Translations under genes and position numbers: made by a program | Shown here: in pieces, positions 28,219 through 36,649 of the stretch | How the letters are laid out: each line of letters begins with the position of its first letter | Numbering within the stretch: position 1 is the first letter of the stretch | Notes under the pieces: model-generated | What the model saw: the letters and a program-made list of their open reading frames with translations, nothing else | Databases searched by the model: none | Told to the model about the DNA's origin: nothing | Assembly: GCA_029577135.1 (NCBI GenBank) | Contig: JARQPW010000008.1 | Location: 1-64,000 of the forward strand | From: Acidimicrobiales bacterium | GTDB lineage: Bacteria > Actinomycetota > Acidimicrobiia > Acidimicrobiales > MedAcidi-G1 | Direction of reading: 5' to 3' | DNA: 64,000 bases

Positions 28219-28692
28219 TCAGTCGTCGATGGAGATGACCGAGGCCGTGAGGGTGCCACCCGGCGCCTCGAACGAGACCTTGTCGCCCGGGGTGCTGCCC
28301 AACAGGGCCTCGCCGAGCGGTGACCCCGGCGACACGACGGTGAGGCCGTCGCGCTGTTCCTCGATCGAGCCGACCAGGAGCTGCTCGGGTTCGTCGTCGC
28401 CGTCGTAGAGCACGGTGACCACTGTGCCGGTCGTGACCGTGTCGCCGTTCCCGGTGGGTGCCTCGACGATCACGGCGTCGAGCAGGATTGCCTCGAGGTG
28501 CAGGATCCGGCCCTCCATCTTGCCCTGCTCCTCCTTGGCGGCGTGGTAGTCGCCGTTCTCGGAGAGGTCGCCGAGCTCTCGGGCCGTCTCGATCTTGCGG
28601 GCGATGTCGATGCGTCCGCGGGTGGTGAGGTCCTCGAGCTCTGCGGCGAGGCGCCCATGCGCGTCGGGGGAGAACTGCTGCGGTTCGGGCAT
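28219..28692 (-). CDS. greA: Transcription elongation factor GreA
   Basis: 157 aa, normal for GreA, from ATG 28692. The N-terminal coiled coil (L..EL..LTTRGRIDIARKIETAREL, key: RIDIARKIETARELGDLSEN) ends in GDLSENGDYHAAKEEQ, the acidic tip that helps RNA polymerase cleave backtracked RNA. The C-terminal domain ends SPLGEALLGSTPGDKVSFEAPGG (key: SPLGEALLG). A TACGCT box (28699-28704) exactly 6 nt before the ATG indicates a leaderless start. It is divergent from leuB. Confidence 0.96.
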   Translation of the reverse strand: MPEPQQFSPDAHGRLAAELEDLTTRGRIDIARKIETARELGDLSENGDYHAAKEEQGKMEGRILHLEAILLDAVIVEAPTGNGDTVTTGTVVTVLYDGDDEPEQLLVGSIEEQRDGLTVVSPGSPLGEALLGSTPGDKVSFEAPGGTLTASVISIDD

Positions 28693-28698
28693 GTCAGG

Positions 28699-28704
28699 AG
28701 CGTA
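28699..28704 (-). promoter_or_regulatory. -10 box (TACGCT) for leaderless greA
   Basis: On the minus strand TACGCT is followed by 6 nt and the greA ATG at 28692. Confidence 0.55.
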
Positions 28705-28738
28705 GCCACGCCTTGGTGTGGTGTCGCCTCGGGGCCGG

Positions 28739-28769
28739 TTGACCCGCCTCCGGGGGGGCTTGGTACACT
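28739..28769 (+). promoter_or_regulatory. Promoter of the branched-chain amino acid operon
   Basis: TTGACC (28739-28744) and TACACT (28764-28769) form a -35/-10 pair with a 19-nt spacer, slightly long. The expected start site is at or next to 28776, the first base of the leader ORF. So the transcript would be leaderless. Confidence 0.6.
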
Positions 28770-28775
28770 GCACCC

Positions 28776-28811
28776 GTGCACAGTCCCCACCCGGTGATCC
28801 TGATTTCGTAG
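28776..28811 (+). CDS. Leader peptide with Val-Ile-Leu-Ile codons
   Basis: GTG 28776 to TAG 28811 encodes [11 protein letters not shown]. Codons 7-10 (GTG ATC CTG ATT) specify Val, Ile, Leu, Ile, the end products of the operon downstream. The -10 box ends 6 nt before the GTG, so it appears to be translated from a leaderless message. Its stop codon touches the first hairpin. By analogy with the ilv and leu leaders of other bacteria, ribosome stalling here when charged Val/Ile/Leu tRNA is scarce would control termination at 28839-28863. This is inference from layout and has not been tested. Confidence 0.7.
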   Translation: MHSPHPVILIS

Positions 28812-28833
28812 CGCACGCGCTTCCGGCGTGCGC
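28811..28833 (+). promoter_or_regulatory. Leader hairpin 1 of the attenuator
   Basis: A perfect 8-bp stem, GCGCACGC (28811-28818) with GCGTGCGC (28826-28833), and a 7-nt loop. Its 5' arm begins at the last base of the leader stop codon, so a ribosome stalled on the Val-Ile-Leu-Ile codons would cover part of it. Confidence 0.65.
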
Positions 28834-28838
28834 CCCGA

Positions 28839-28863
28839 CCGTCCACCTCGGTGGGCGGTTTTT
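28839..28863 (+). terminator. Intrinsic terminator (attenuator) upstream of leuB
   Basis: The stem CCGTCCAC/GTGGGCGG (28839-28846 with 28851-28858, one G-U pair) closes a CTCG loop and is followed at once by five T (28859-28863). It lies between the promoter and leuB on the coding strand, so it would stop transcription before the operon unless overridden. Confidence 0.75.
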
Positions 28864-28935
28864 CCGTTCCGGGGCACACTCGTACCCACCAGAACCCACC
28901 AGTCCGACGACACGACACCCGAGGAGCAGTCACAC

Positions 28936-29913
28936 GTGGCCTATCGCATCGGCGTCATGGGAGGCGACGGCATCGGCCCCGAGGTCGTCGCCGAGGGCCT
29001 CAAGGTCGTCGCGGCCACGGGCGTCGAGCTCGAGACCGTGGACTACGACCTCGGCGGCGACCGCTACCTCCGCGACGGCACCGTCCTCCCCGACGAGGTC
29101 ATCGAGGAATGGCGTGTGCTCGACGCCCTCTATGTGGGCGCAGTCGGCACCCCCGACGTCCCTCCGGGGATCATCGAGCGTGGCCTGTTGCTAAAGATGC
29201 GCTTCGCCCTCGACCTCTACGTCAACCTCCGACCCTTCGTGCTCGCCGAGGACGACATCGACTTCTGCGTCGTCCGTGAGAACACCGAGGGCGCCTATGC
29301 CGGCGAGGGTGGCTTCCTGCGCAGGGGCACGATGCACGAGATCGCCACCCAGGGCTCGGTCAACACGCGCCGGGGCGTCGAGCGCTGCATCCGCTTCGCC
29401 TTCGACCTGTCCCGGAGCCGCCGGAACCACCTCACGCTCGTCCACAAGACCAACGTGCTCACGTTCTCGGGCGACCTCTGGGAGCGCACCTTCGACGAGG
29501 TGTCCGCCGACTACCCCGACGTGGAGACTGCCTACAACCACGTCGACGCCGCCTGCATCTACTTCGTGCAGGATCCGCAACGCTACGACGTCATCGTCAC
29601 CGACAACCTCTTCGGCGACATCCTCACCGATCTCGGCGGCGCCGTGTCGGGGGGCATCGGCTTCGCCTCGTCGGCGAACCTCAACCCGGCACGCACCGGA
29701 GCGTCGATGTTCGAGCCGGTCCACGGCTCCGCGCCCGACATCACGGGTAGGGGCATCGCCAATCCGACCGCCGCGATCCTCTCCGCTGCGATGATGCTCG
29801 ACTTCCTCGGCGAAGAGGACGCCGCCCGACGCATCACCGCCGCCTGCGCCGACCCGGCCACCCAGGTCGAGGGCACGGTCGCGATCGGCGATGCCATCGC
29901 AGCGCGGGTCTAG
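28936..29913 (+). CDS. leuB: 3-isopropylmalate dehydrogenase
   Basis: 325 aa from GTG 28936 with GAGGAG about 9 nt upstream; the frame is open further but covers the attenuator. [13 protein letters not shown] is the N-terminal motif. [16 protein letters not shown] and [22 protein letters not shown] (key: [13 protein letters not shown]) are the family signatures for NAD and metal binding. It oxidatively decarboxylates 3-isopropylmalate for leucine, and 3-methylmalate when the citramalate route makes isoleucine. The presence of cimA in the same operon suggests both uses. The closest confusion is isocitrate dehydrogenase. Confidence 0.92.
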   Translation: MAYRIGVMGGDGIGPEVVAEGLKVVAATGVELETVDYDLGGDRYLRDGTVLPDEVIEEWRVLDALYVGAVGTPDVPPGIIERGLLLKMRFALDLYVNLRPFVLAEDDIDFCVVRENTEGAYAGEGGFLRRGTMHEIATQGSVNTRRGVERCIRFAFDLSRSRRNHLTLVHKTNVLTFSGDLWERTFDEVSADYPDVETAYNHVDAACIYFVQDPQRYDVIVTDNLFGDILTDLGGAVSGGIGFASSANLNPARTGASMFEPVHGSAPDITGRGIANPTAAILSAAMMLDFLGEEDAARRITAACADPATQVEGTVAIGDAIAARV

Positions 29914-29916
29914 GGC

Positions 29917-29956
29917 ACGCACACCACGACACGCACACCACGACACGCACACAATC
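29917..29956. repeat. 14-bp tandem repeat between leuB and ilvE
   Basis: About 2.8 copies of ACGCACACCACGAC fill most of the leuB-ilvE gap. It lies between genes, just upstream of the ilvE ribosome site (AGGAGCAGG). No function is apparent. Confidence 0.8.
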
Positions 29957-29979
29957 AGAGGAAGCCAGGAGCAGGCGCT

Positions 29980-30897
29980 ATGCCGATCGAGAAGGTTGAC
30001 AAGATCTGGATGAACGGCGAACTCGTCGACTGGGACGATGCCACGATCCACGTGCTGACGCACACCCTCCACTACGGCAACGGCGTCTTCGAGGGCATCC
30101 GTGCCTACGAGACCGACCGCGGGCCGGCGGTGTTCCGGCTCACCCCCCACATCGAGCGCCTGTTCCGCTCGGCGAAGATCCTCTACATCGACATCCCGTG
30201 GACGGTCGACGACCTGGTGTCGGCCGTCAAGGACACCGTGCGCGTCAACGACATCTCGTCCTGCTACATCCGGCCACTGGCCTACCTGGGCTACGGCGAG
30301 ATGGGGCTCAACCCGATCCTGTGCAAGGTCGACGTCTCGGTCGCCTGTTGGCCGTGGGGCTCCTACCTCGGCGACGACGGCATCGCCCAGGGCGTGCGTA
30401 CCATGATCTCCTCTTGGCAGCGCCACGACCCCAACGCCATGCCGCCGGCCGCCAAGGGCTGTGGCCACTACATCAACTCGCAGATGGCCAAGGTCCAGGC
30501 GCTCAAGTCGGGCTACGACGAGGCGATCCTGCTCTCCCCACAGGGCTACGTGTCCGAGTGCAGTGGCGAGAACATTTTCGTGGTGCGCGACGGCACGATC
30601 GTCACACCGCCGGCCAGCGCCGGCGCCCTCGAGGGCATCACCCAGAACGCCGTGCGGCGCATCGCCGAGGACCTCGGCTACGACTACGTTCAGGGCAACA
30701 TCCTGCGCAGCGACCTCTACACCGCCGACGAGGCCTTCCTGTCGGGCACCGCCGCCGAGGTGGTGCCGATCCGGTCGGTCGACGACCGCGAGATCGGCGA
30801 CCCCGGCCCCGTCACATGCGCCATCCAGGAGGTCTTCTACGAAGCGGTCCGTGGGAAGCGTCCCGAGTATGCGGAATGGAACGAGTATGTCGACTGA
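29980..30897 (+). CDS. ilvE: Branched-chain amino acid aminotransferase
   Basis: 305 aa, PLP fold type IV. HYGNGVFEGIRAYET near residue 31 and ECSGENIFVVRDG are class IV signatures, and K159 in AAKGCGHYINSQ is the expected PLP lysine. EGITQNAVRRIAEDLG and FLSGTAAEVVPIRSVD (key: FLSGTAAEVVPI) bind the cofactor phosphate. It carries out the last step of Val, Leu and Ile synthesis with glutamate. It lies 66 nt after leuB and its end overlaps the cimA start, placing it in the attenuated operon. Confidence 0.96.
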   Translation: MPIEKVDKIWMNGELVDWDDATIHVLTHTLHYGNGVFEGIRAYETDRGPAVFRLTPHIERLFRSAKILYIDIPWTVDDLVSAVKDTVRVNDISSCYIRPLAYLGYGEMGLNPILCKVDVSVACWPWGSYLGDDGIAQGVRTMISSWQRHDPNAMPPAAKGCGHYINSQMAKVQALKSGYDEAILLSPQGYVSECSGENIFVVRDGTIVTPPASAGALEGITQNAVRRIAEDLGYDYVQGNILRSDLYTADEAFLSGTAAEVVPIRSVDDREIGDPGPVTCAIQEVFYEAVRGKRPEYAEWNEYVD

Positions 30898-32515
30898 CTC
30901 CGTCCCGTCCTCGGGGGTGCTGCCGGCCGCAGTCGAGATCTACGACACGACGCTGCGAGATGGCGCCCAGTTGGAGGGCATCTCGCTCACGGTCGACGAC
31001 AAGTTGCGCATCGCCGATCAGCTCGACCGGCTCGGCGTCCACTACATCGAGGGCGGCTGGCCGGGCGCCAACCCGAAGGACGAGGAGTTCTTCGAGCGCG
31101 CCCGTAAAGAGCTCGATCTGACCACCTCGAAGCTGGTTGCCTTCGGCTCGACCCGCAGCGTCAAGGGCAGGGCCGACGACGACCCCACGCTCGCCAACCT
31201 GGTCGCCGCCGGCACCGAAGTGGTGTGCATCGTTGGCAAGGCGTGGGATTTTCACGTCACCGAGGCGCTGCGCACCACGCTCGAGGAGGGCGTGGCGATG
31301 GTGGCCGACTCGGTGCGGTTCCTGAAGGACCAGGGGCTCACGGTCTTCTTTGACGCCGAGCACTTCTTCGACGGCTACGACGCCAATCCCGAGTTCTCGC
31401 TTGCCGTCCTCGAGGGCGCTGCCATGGCCGGTGCGGACTGTCTGGTGCTGTGCGACACCAACGGCGGCTCGCTGCCCGGGCGGGTGGAGGCGACGGTTCG
31501 CGCCGTCGTCGCCCACCTCGACACCCCGGTCGGTGTGCACCTCCACAACGACACCGGATGCGGCATCGCCAACGCCCTCGCCGGAGTGGCCGGAGGCGCC
31601 ACCCACGTCCAGGGCACGATCAACGGCTACGGCGAGCGGGTCGGCAACTGCGACCTCGTGCCGATCATCGCCAACCTGAGCCTCAAGATGGGCGTCGAGA
31701 CCCTCCCCGAGGGCCGGCTGGCCCACCTCACGTCGGTGGCGCACCACGTCGCGGAACTGGTCAACTTCGCCGCCGACCCGCAGCAGCCCTACGTCGGCAC
31801 GAAGGCCTTCGCCCACAAGGCCGGCCTCCACGCCAGTGCGATCGCTCGCCGCTCCGACGCCTACGAGCACGTGTCCCCGGAACTCGTCGGGAACGGCACC
31901 CGCTTCGTGGTTTCGGAGATGGCCGGCAAGTCCACGATCGCCCTCAAGGCCACCGAACTCGGGCTGGACCTCGACGCCGCCACGATGGGCGACATCGTCG
32001 AGACCCTGAAGGAACTCGAGTACGTCGGCTACCACTTCGAGGCGGCCGACGCCTCCCTCGAACTGCTCATGCGGGCGGCCGCCGGCTGGGAGCAGGACTA
32101 CTTCCGCCTCGAGTCGTTCTCGGTCAACGTCGGCCATCGTTCGGGCAGCGGCAGCCGGGCCTGGAACGAGGTTGCCGTCGATGTCGAGACCGAGGCCACC
32201 GTCAAGCTCTGGATCGACGACGAGCGGATCATCGCCACCGGCGAGGGCAACGGGCCCGTCAACGCCCTCGACGCGGCGCTTCGCCAGGCACTCGGCGCAC
32301 GGCATCCGAGCCTCGAGCGCCTGCACCTCACCGACTACAAGGTGCGCGTCCTCGAGACCAGCAGGGGCACCGGCGCCGTGACCCGCGTGCTGATCGACTC
32401 GACCGACGGCTCGCGCACCTGGTCGACCATCGGCGTGTCGGAGAACATCATCGAGGCCTCCTGGCAGGCGCTCGTCGACGCCATCGTCTACAGCCTCCTC
32501 CACGCCGCCGACTGA
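30887..32515 (+). CDS. cimA: Citramalate synthase
   Basis: 542 aa from ATG 30887, overlapping the ilvE stop; the long open frame upstream is overlap. IYDTTLRDGAQLEGI is the metal/substrate motif of the alpha-isopropylmalate synthase family. Other blocks are FFDAEHFFDGY, LHNDTGCGIANALAG, GTINGYGERVGNCDL and a C-terminal regulatory domain (about 400-542). The AEHFFDGY and GYGERVGN forms match the CimA (TIGR00977) branch, as opposed to LeuA. It condenses pyruvate and acetyl-CoA to citramalate, giving a threonine-independent route to isoleucine. Confidence 0.92.
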   Translation: MSTDSVPSSGVLPAAVEIYDTTLRDGAQLEGISLTVDDKLRIADQLDRLGVHYIEGGWPGANPKDEEFFERARKELDLTTSKLVAFGSTRSVKGRADDDPTLANLVAAGTEVVCIVGKAWDFHVTEALRTTLEEGVAMVADSVRFLKDQGLTVFFDAEHFFDGYDANPEFSLAVLEGAAMAGADCLVLCDTNGGSLPGRVEATVRAVVAHLDTPVGVHLHNDTGCGIANALAGVAGGATHVQGTINGYGERVGNCDLVPIIANLSLKMGVETLPEGRLAHLTSVAHHVAELVNFAADPQQPYVGTKAFAHKAGLHASAIARRSDAYEHVSPELVGNGTRFVVSEMAGKSTIALKATELGLDLDAATMGDIVETLKELEYVGYHFEAADASLELLMRAAAGWEQDYFRLESFSVNVGHRSGSGSRAWNEVAVDVETEATVKLWIDDERIIATGEGNGPVNALDAALRQALGARHPSLERLHLTDYKVRVLETSRGTGAVTRVLIDSTDGSRTWSTIGVSENIIEASWQALVDAIVYSLLHAAD

Positions 32516-32526
32516 TCCAGGTCGAG

Positions 32527-33210
32527 GTGTCGATCGTGTCCGGGGAACGCCGCCGCGGCCTGTTGGCCGAGGGGATCGGGACCTGCTTCCTGCTCATCGG
32601 GGTGGTCGGGTCGGGGATCATGGCCGAGCGGCTCAGCCCCGACGACGTGGGGCTGCAGTTGCTGGAGAACGCCGCGGCCACCGCTGTGGTGCTCATCGCC
32701 ATCATCTCGATCTTCGGGACGATCTCGGCCGACTTCAACCCGGCGGTCACCCTTGCGGCGTGGATGCTGGGCCACCGGTCGGGACGGGAGGTGCCTGGGA
32801 TGGTCGTCGTTCAGGTGCTGGGCGGCTGTGTCGGCACCGTGCTCGCCAACATCATGTTCGACCTGTCGTGGGTTGATGCATCAACGCAGGTCCGCAGCGG
32901 CGGGAACCTCTGGCTGGCCGAGGTGGTGGCGACGATCGGGCTGCTGCTCGTGGTCTTCTCCCTCGTGCGCACCGCCCGCATGTCGGCCATGCCGTACGTG
33001 GTCGGCGCCTACATCGGCGGCGCCTACTTCTTCACGTCGTCAACCAGCTTCGCCAACCCTGCGGTCACCGTGGCCCGCACGCTGTCGGACACCTTCGCCG
33101 GCATCGAGCCCTCGTCGGCACCGATGTTCGTGCTGATGCAGGTGGTCGGGGTCGGCGTGGCGGTCGCCCTCGTCCAGGTGCTCTTCCCCGATCGGGGGTC
33201 AGGCTCCTGA
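32527..33210 (+). CDS. MIP/aquaporin-family channel
   Basis: 227 aa from GTG 32527 (GTG 32536 is possible). It has six membrane spans and two half-helices with NPA boxes: FNPAVTLAAW (NPA 71-73) and FANPAVTVART (NPA 177-179), with the selectivity Arg at 183. It conducts water or small neutral solutes. The ORF lies 11 nt downstream of cimA on the same strand, so it may be read from the same transcript. The selectivity (water, glycerol or metalloid) cannot be told from what I see. Confidence 0.92.
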   Translation: MSIVSGERRRGLLAEGIGTCFLLIGVVGSGIMAERLSPDDVGLQLLENAAATAVVLIAIISIFGTISADFNPAVTLAAWMLGHRSGREVPGMVVVQVLGGCVGTVLANIMFDLSWVDASTQVRSGGNLWLAEVVATIGLLLVVFSLVRTARMSAMPYVVGAYIGGAYFFTSSTSFANPAVTVARTLSDTFAGIEPSSAPMFVLMQVVGVGVAVALVQVLFPDRGSGS

Positions 33211-35691
33211 TCCGCACTGGTCGAGTGCCGGGTCGCCCGCCACACGGGCCTCCAGCCAGGCGATCAGGTCGTCCTGGTAGGCGACAACCGAAGACCCGTG
33301 GTTGGTGCCCGGGTAGACGCGGCGCTCCAACGGGGCATGACCCTCCAGGGCGCAGAGTTGGGCCAGGAGCACCTCACTCGACGCCACGGGGATCTGTTCG
33401 TCCTCGTCGCCGTGCAGGATGATCGTCGGTACCTCATTGGGTCGCTGGTTCGTGTCGTTCTCGAGCAGCCGGGCGTTCCACTCGGGGAGGGCGAAGATGT
33501 CGTCGACGGTCAGCAGGTCCTCGTACGGGATCGGATTGAACACGTCGAAGATGTGTCCGGTACAGCCGTTCTCGAGCTCGTCGAGCAGGGACCGGTACTC
33601 CGGGGCGACGAGCGACGCTAGGTCCAACTCGTCGTAGGCGGCGGCGAGGCCGGCACCAGCCATCGTGAGGTAGCCCTGGAAGTCGCCGCCCCGCAGGAAG
33701 GTGCTCAGGAGTGGGAACTGTGAGGGGGGCGCCCCGGCGGCCACGCCGACGAGGTCCAGTTCGGGGGCCAGGTCGGTCCAGCGCTCGGCGACGTGCATCG
33801 CTGCGTGGCCACCCTGTGAATGGCCCCAGACGACGAGTGGGCCATCGGCGCCGAGGCCGGGCACCTTCTGGGCCGCACGGACGATGTCGAAGGCCCCACG
33901 TGCCTCGCTCTCGCCCACGATGTAGGGGTGCAGGCCCGGGCCTCCGAGTCCCTCGTAGTCGGTGGCGACGACGACCCAGCCCTGTTCGAGCAGGGGAGCG
34001 ATGAATCCGAGGACGTAGTCGTTGGGGAATTCGAGCGAGGGGGCGCAGGCGTCGGCGAGGCCCGTCGTGCCGTGGGTGATCGACAGCACCGGCCGGGGGC
34101 CGTCGGCGCTCTCAGCGGGAGCGATGATCACGCCGGTCACTTCGATCGGGTTCCCGTTCACCGCCTGTGAACGGTAGACGACGCGCCAGGCCTTACCCAG
34201 GTGGAGCCATCCACCCAGGTCAACCGGTTCGCTGTCCAGGATCGCACCGAGGGCGTCGGAATCTTCCGAGGCGGGGAGTGGTTCGAGTTCCGCTTCGTTC
34301 AGGAGCGCTCCGAGGATCCTCTCTGCCAACTCACCGACATCGGGATCGGCGGGAAGGACGTTCGCTGACACGGCGATGGCGATGTCGTGGTCGGGGTAGT
34401 AGGCGGCGTGGCTTCGGAAGCCGGGCACGCCGCCACCGTGCGACCAACTGGTCGTACCTGCGGTCGTGCCGACGCTGATCCCCAGGCCGTAGTCGCTGAA
34501 CTCGCTGGTGGTCAGGAACTTGGTGACCGCTGCGTCGTCGAGGAGCGTGCCGTCGAACATGGCCCGGAAGGTGCGTGCCACGTCGGCGACCTGCGCTTCG
34601 ATGCTGCCGCCGGTCCAGCCGGCCGAACGGATGGCCTCCTGAGGGACGACGGAGATGTCGTAGACATCGCCAAGGTCGGCCTCGGGGTAGGAGGCGGTCG
34701 CCGGGATGGCGTCGAGGGCCGCCTTGAGGATGGTGGCGGCGTAGCCGTGGACGACGGATTCCGGCGGTTCCTCGGCAGGCGGCAGGAAGATGTCGTCGAG
34801 GCCGAGCGGGTCGAAGATGCGTTCCCGCAGGACCTCGTGGGCGGGTTGTCCGGTCACCGACTCGATGATGAGGCCGACGACGTTGTGGCCGACCGTGTTG
34901 TAGGAGTAGGAGGTGCCCGGCACGTACTGCGGCCCCCTGGAGAGCGCCCAGTCGACGATCTCCTCCGGTTCGACCACGGTCTCGAGGCGTGTCGACATGA
35001 GCAGGTAGAACTCCAGGTCGAAGGCGTACTCGGCGAAGCCGTCCGTGTGGTTCAGGACCTGGCGGACCGTGACCTGGTTGCCGTAGTCGACGCCGTCGAG
35101 GACGTAGCCGTTGAGGAGGTCGCCCACGTAGGTGGCCACGGGCTCGTCGAGGTCGACGAGGCCCTCCGACACGAGTTGGAGCATGGCGACCGAGGTGATC
35201 GTCTTCGAGATCGAACCGATTCGGAAGTAGTCGTCCGTGGCCACCGGCACCTCGGCCACGAGGTCGGCCAGGCCCCGTGCCACGAGGACCTCGGTGCCGT
35301 CGGGGAGGAGGACGGCGACGCTGACCCCGGGAGTGACCGGCGTGCCCTCCGACAGCCACACGTCGGCGACCTCGGTGACGATCCCCTCCCAGTCGGGCGG
35401 CGGGAGTGTGGTGGTGGTCGTGGTGGTGGTCGTGGTGGTGGTCGTGGTGGGGGGGGCGGCCGTGGTGGTGGTCGTGGTGGTGGTCGTGGTGGGGGGAGCA
35501 GTCGTGGTGGTGGTCGTGGTGGGGGGAGCAGTCGTGGTGGTGGTCGTGGTGGTGGTCGTGGTGGTGGGGGCGGCCGTGGTGGTGGTCGTGGTGGTGGTCG
35601 TGGTGGTGGGGACGACCCGTTCCGGCGTCGAACCGGAGCATGCGGCGCCCACGAGTGCGATCGCCAGGAGGACGACGTGGTGCCTGCGCAT
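33199..35691 (-). CDS. Beta-lactamase-fold serine hydrolase fused to secreted lipase-like domain (lipoprotein)
   Basis: 830 aa from ATG 35691; the much longer open frame upstream overlaps the DMT exporter and is not coding. Residues 1-18 are a lipoprotein signal (VGAAC, Cys18), and 28-95 are almost pure Thr. A beta-lactamase/PBP-like domain follows: SISK (S160 to K163), YSYNTVGH with the Tyr-x-Asn element, and SWSHGGGVPGF near its end. From about residue 450 a secretory-lipase-like alpha/beta hydrolase begins: SITHGTTG, then VVWGHSQGGHAAM with the nucleophile Ser, and PTIILHGDEDE and GTNHGSS supplying acid and His. Two hydrolases in one anchored chain is unusual. Confidence 0.88.
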   Translation of the reverse strand: MRRHHVVLLAIALVGAACSGSTPERVVPTTTTTTTTTTTAAPTTTTTTTTTTTTAPPTTTTTTTAPPTTTTTTTTTTAAPPTTTTTTTTTTTTTTLPPPDWEGIVTEVADVWLSEGTPVTPGVSVAVLLPDGTEVLVARGLADLVAEVPVATDDYFRIGSISKTITSVAMLQLVSEGLVDLDEPVATYVGDLLNGYVLDGVDYGNQVTVRQVLNHTDGFAEYAFDLEFYLLMSTRLETVVEPEEIVDWALSRGPQYVPGTSYSYNTVGHNVVGLIIESVTGQPAHEVLRERIFDPLGLDDIFLPPAEEPPESVVHGYAATILKAALDAIPATASYPEADLGDVYDISVVPQEAIRSAGWTGGSIEAQVADVARTFRAMFDGTLLDDAAVTKFLTTSEFSDYGLGISVGTTAGTTSWSHGGGVPGFRSHAAYYPDHDIAIAVSANVLPADPDVGELAERILGALLNEAELEPLPASEDSDALGAILDSEPVDLGGWLHLGKAWRVVYRSQAVNGNPIEVTGVIIAPAESADGPRPVLSITHGTTGLADACAPSLEFPNDYVLGFIAPLLEQGWVVVATDYEGLGGPGLHPYIVGESEARGAFDIVRAAQKVPGLGADGPLVVWGHSQGGHAAMHVAERWTDLAPELDLVGVAAGAPPSQFPLLSTFLRGGDFQGYLTMAGAGLAAAYDELDLASLVAPEYRSLLDELENGCTGHIFDVFNPIPYEDLLTVDDIFALPEWNARLLENDTNQRPNEVPTIILHGDEDEQIPVASSEVLLAQLCALEGHAPLERRVYPGTNHGSSVVAYQDDLIAWLEARVAGDPALDQCGSGA
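35406..35610. repeat. Poly-Thr tract of the fused hydrolase
   Basis: A GGT/GGTGGTCGT-type low-complexity run encodes five Thr blocks of 7-14 residues each, separated by AAP or APP. It makes a long glycosylation-prone or extended linker. Length change by slippage is likely. Confidence 0.9.
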
Positions 35692-35739
35692 GAGCGGAGT
35701 CTGGCTGCAACCGGTGACGGACACCCACCCCGGCACCAC

Positions 35740-35745
35740 TACGTT
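35740..35745 (+). promoter_or_regulatory. -10 box (TACGTT) for leaderless DMT gene
   Basis: TACGTT is followed by 6 nt and ATG 35752. Confidence 0.5.
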
Positions 35746-35751
35746 GCGACA

Positions 35752-36639
35752 ATGCCCGAGCAGTCGGAGGCCCCCGAGTCGCGTCCGTTCCTCCCCTTCG
35801 ACTGGCTGCTCCTGGTCACGGCCGCCGGAATCTGGGGTGCGTCGTTCCTGTTCATGGACGTGGCCCTCGACCACGAGCACCCGGGCCTCGTCGCCTTCCT
35901 CCGGCCGGCCCTCGGCCTCCTCGCCCTGCTCGCCTTCCCGGCCGCCCGCCGCCCGGTCGACCGGGCCGACCACGGTCGCCTCGTGGTGCTCGGCATCACC
36001 TGGATGGCGTTCCCGCTCACGATGTTCCCCCTCGCCCAGCAGTGGATCGATTCCTCGGTGGCGGGGATGCTCAACAGCGGGATGCCCGTGTCGACGGTGC
36101 TCGTCGCGGCGCTCGCCTTCGGCGTACGCAGCAGTCGCCTCCAGGTGGCGGGCATCCTCACCGGGATCGTCGGGATCCTGCTGATCGGACTGCCCACTGC
36201 CACGACGGGGGACACGAGCGCCCTCGGCGTGCTGTTCGTGCTCCTCGCCGTGACGTCCTACGGGATCGCCGCAAACCTCGCCGGCCCGTTGCAGAGGCGC
36301 TACGGCTCGCCGGCGGTCCTGAGTCGAGTGCTGGCGGTCGCCACCGTCGCGACCCTGCCCTTCGGGCTGTTCGGGCTGGCCGACTCCTCGTGGTCGACAC
36401 AGGCCTTCGCCGCCAACCTGGCGGTCGGCCTGGGAGGCACCGGCGTGGCCTACCTCGCCGCCGCCACCCTCGTCGGCAGGGTCGGTCCGGTCCGGATGTC
36501 GGTCGTGACCTATCTCGTGCCCGTGGTCGCCGCCGTCCTGGGCGTGGTGGTCCTCGGGGAGGCCCTCGTCGCATGGCAGGTGCTGGGCGCAGCGGTCCTC
36601 ATCGGCGGTGCCTGGCTCACCACAGGAACGTCCCGCTGA
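35752..36639 (+). CDS. EamA/DMT-family transporter
   Basis: 295 aa with about ten membrane spans in two EamA repeats. GIWGASFLFMDVAL begins span 1. The second half contains LLAVTSYGIAANLAG and ends in PVVAAVLGVVVLGEAL (a typical P-G-E element before the last spans). The start is ATG 35752. Family members export amino acids, sugars or metabolites, and the substrate here is unknown. It is divergent from the beta-lactamase-lipase gene. The stretch 35692-35739 between them holds only promoter-like sequence. Confidence 0.93.
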   Translation: MPEQSEAPESRPFLPFDWLLLVTAAGIWGASFLFMDVALDHEHPGLVAFLRPALGLLALLAFPAARRPVDRADHGRLVVLGITWMAFPLTMFPLAQQWIDSSVAGMLNSGMPVSTVLVAALAFGVRSSRLQVAGILTGIVGILLIGLPTATTGDTSALGVLFVLLAVTSYGIAANLAGPLQRRYGSPAVLSRVLAVATVATLPFGLFGLADSSWSTQAFAANLAVGLGGTGVAYLAAATLVGRVGPVRMSVVTYLVPVVAAVLGVVVLGEALVAWQVLGAAVLIGGAWLTTGTSR

Positions 36640-36649
36640 ATCGGGCGCC

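Noticed and set aside
28776-28935. T-box riboswitch for the leuB leader
   Set aside because: I see no T-box consensus or specifier loop. A coding frame with product codons and terminator fits better.
31450-32526. Plus-strand open frame running over cimA into the aquaporin
   Set aside because: The upstream part is Arg-rich out-of-frame reading of cimA. Aquaporin sequence begins only at about 32527.
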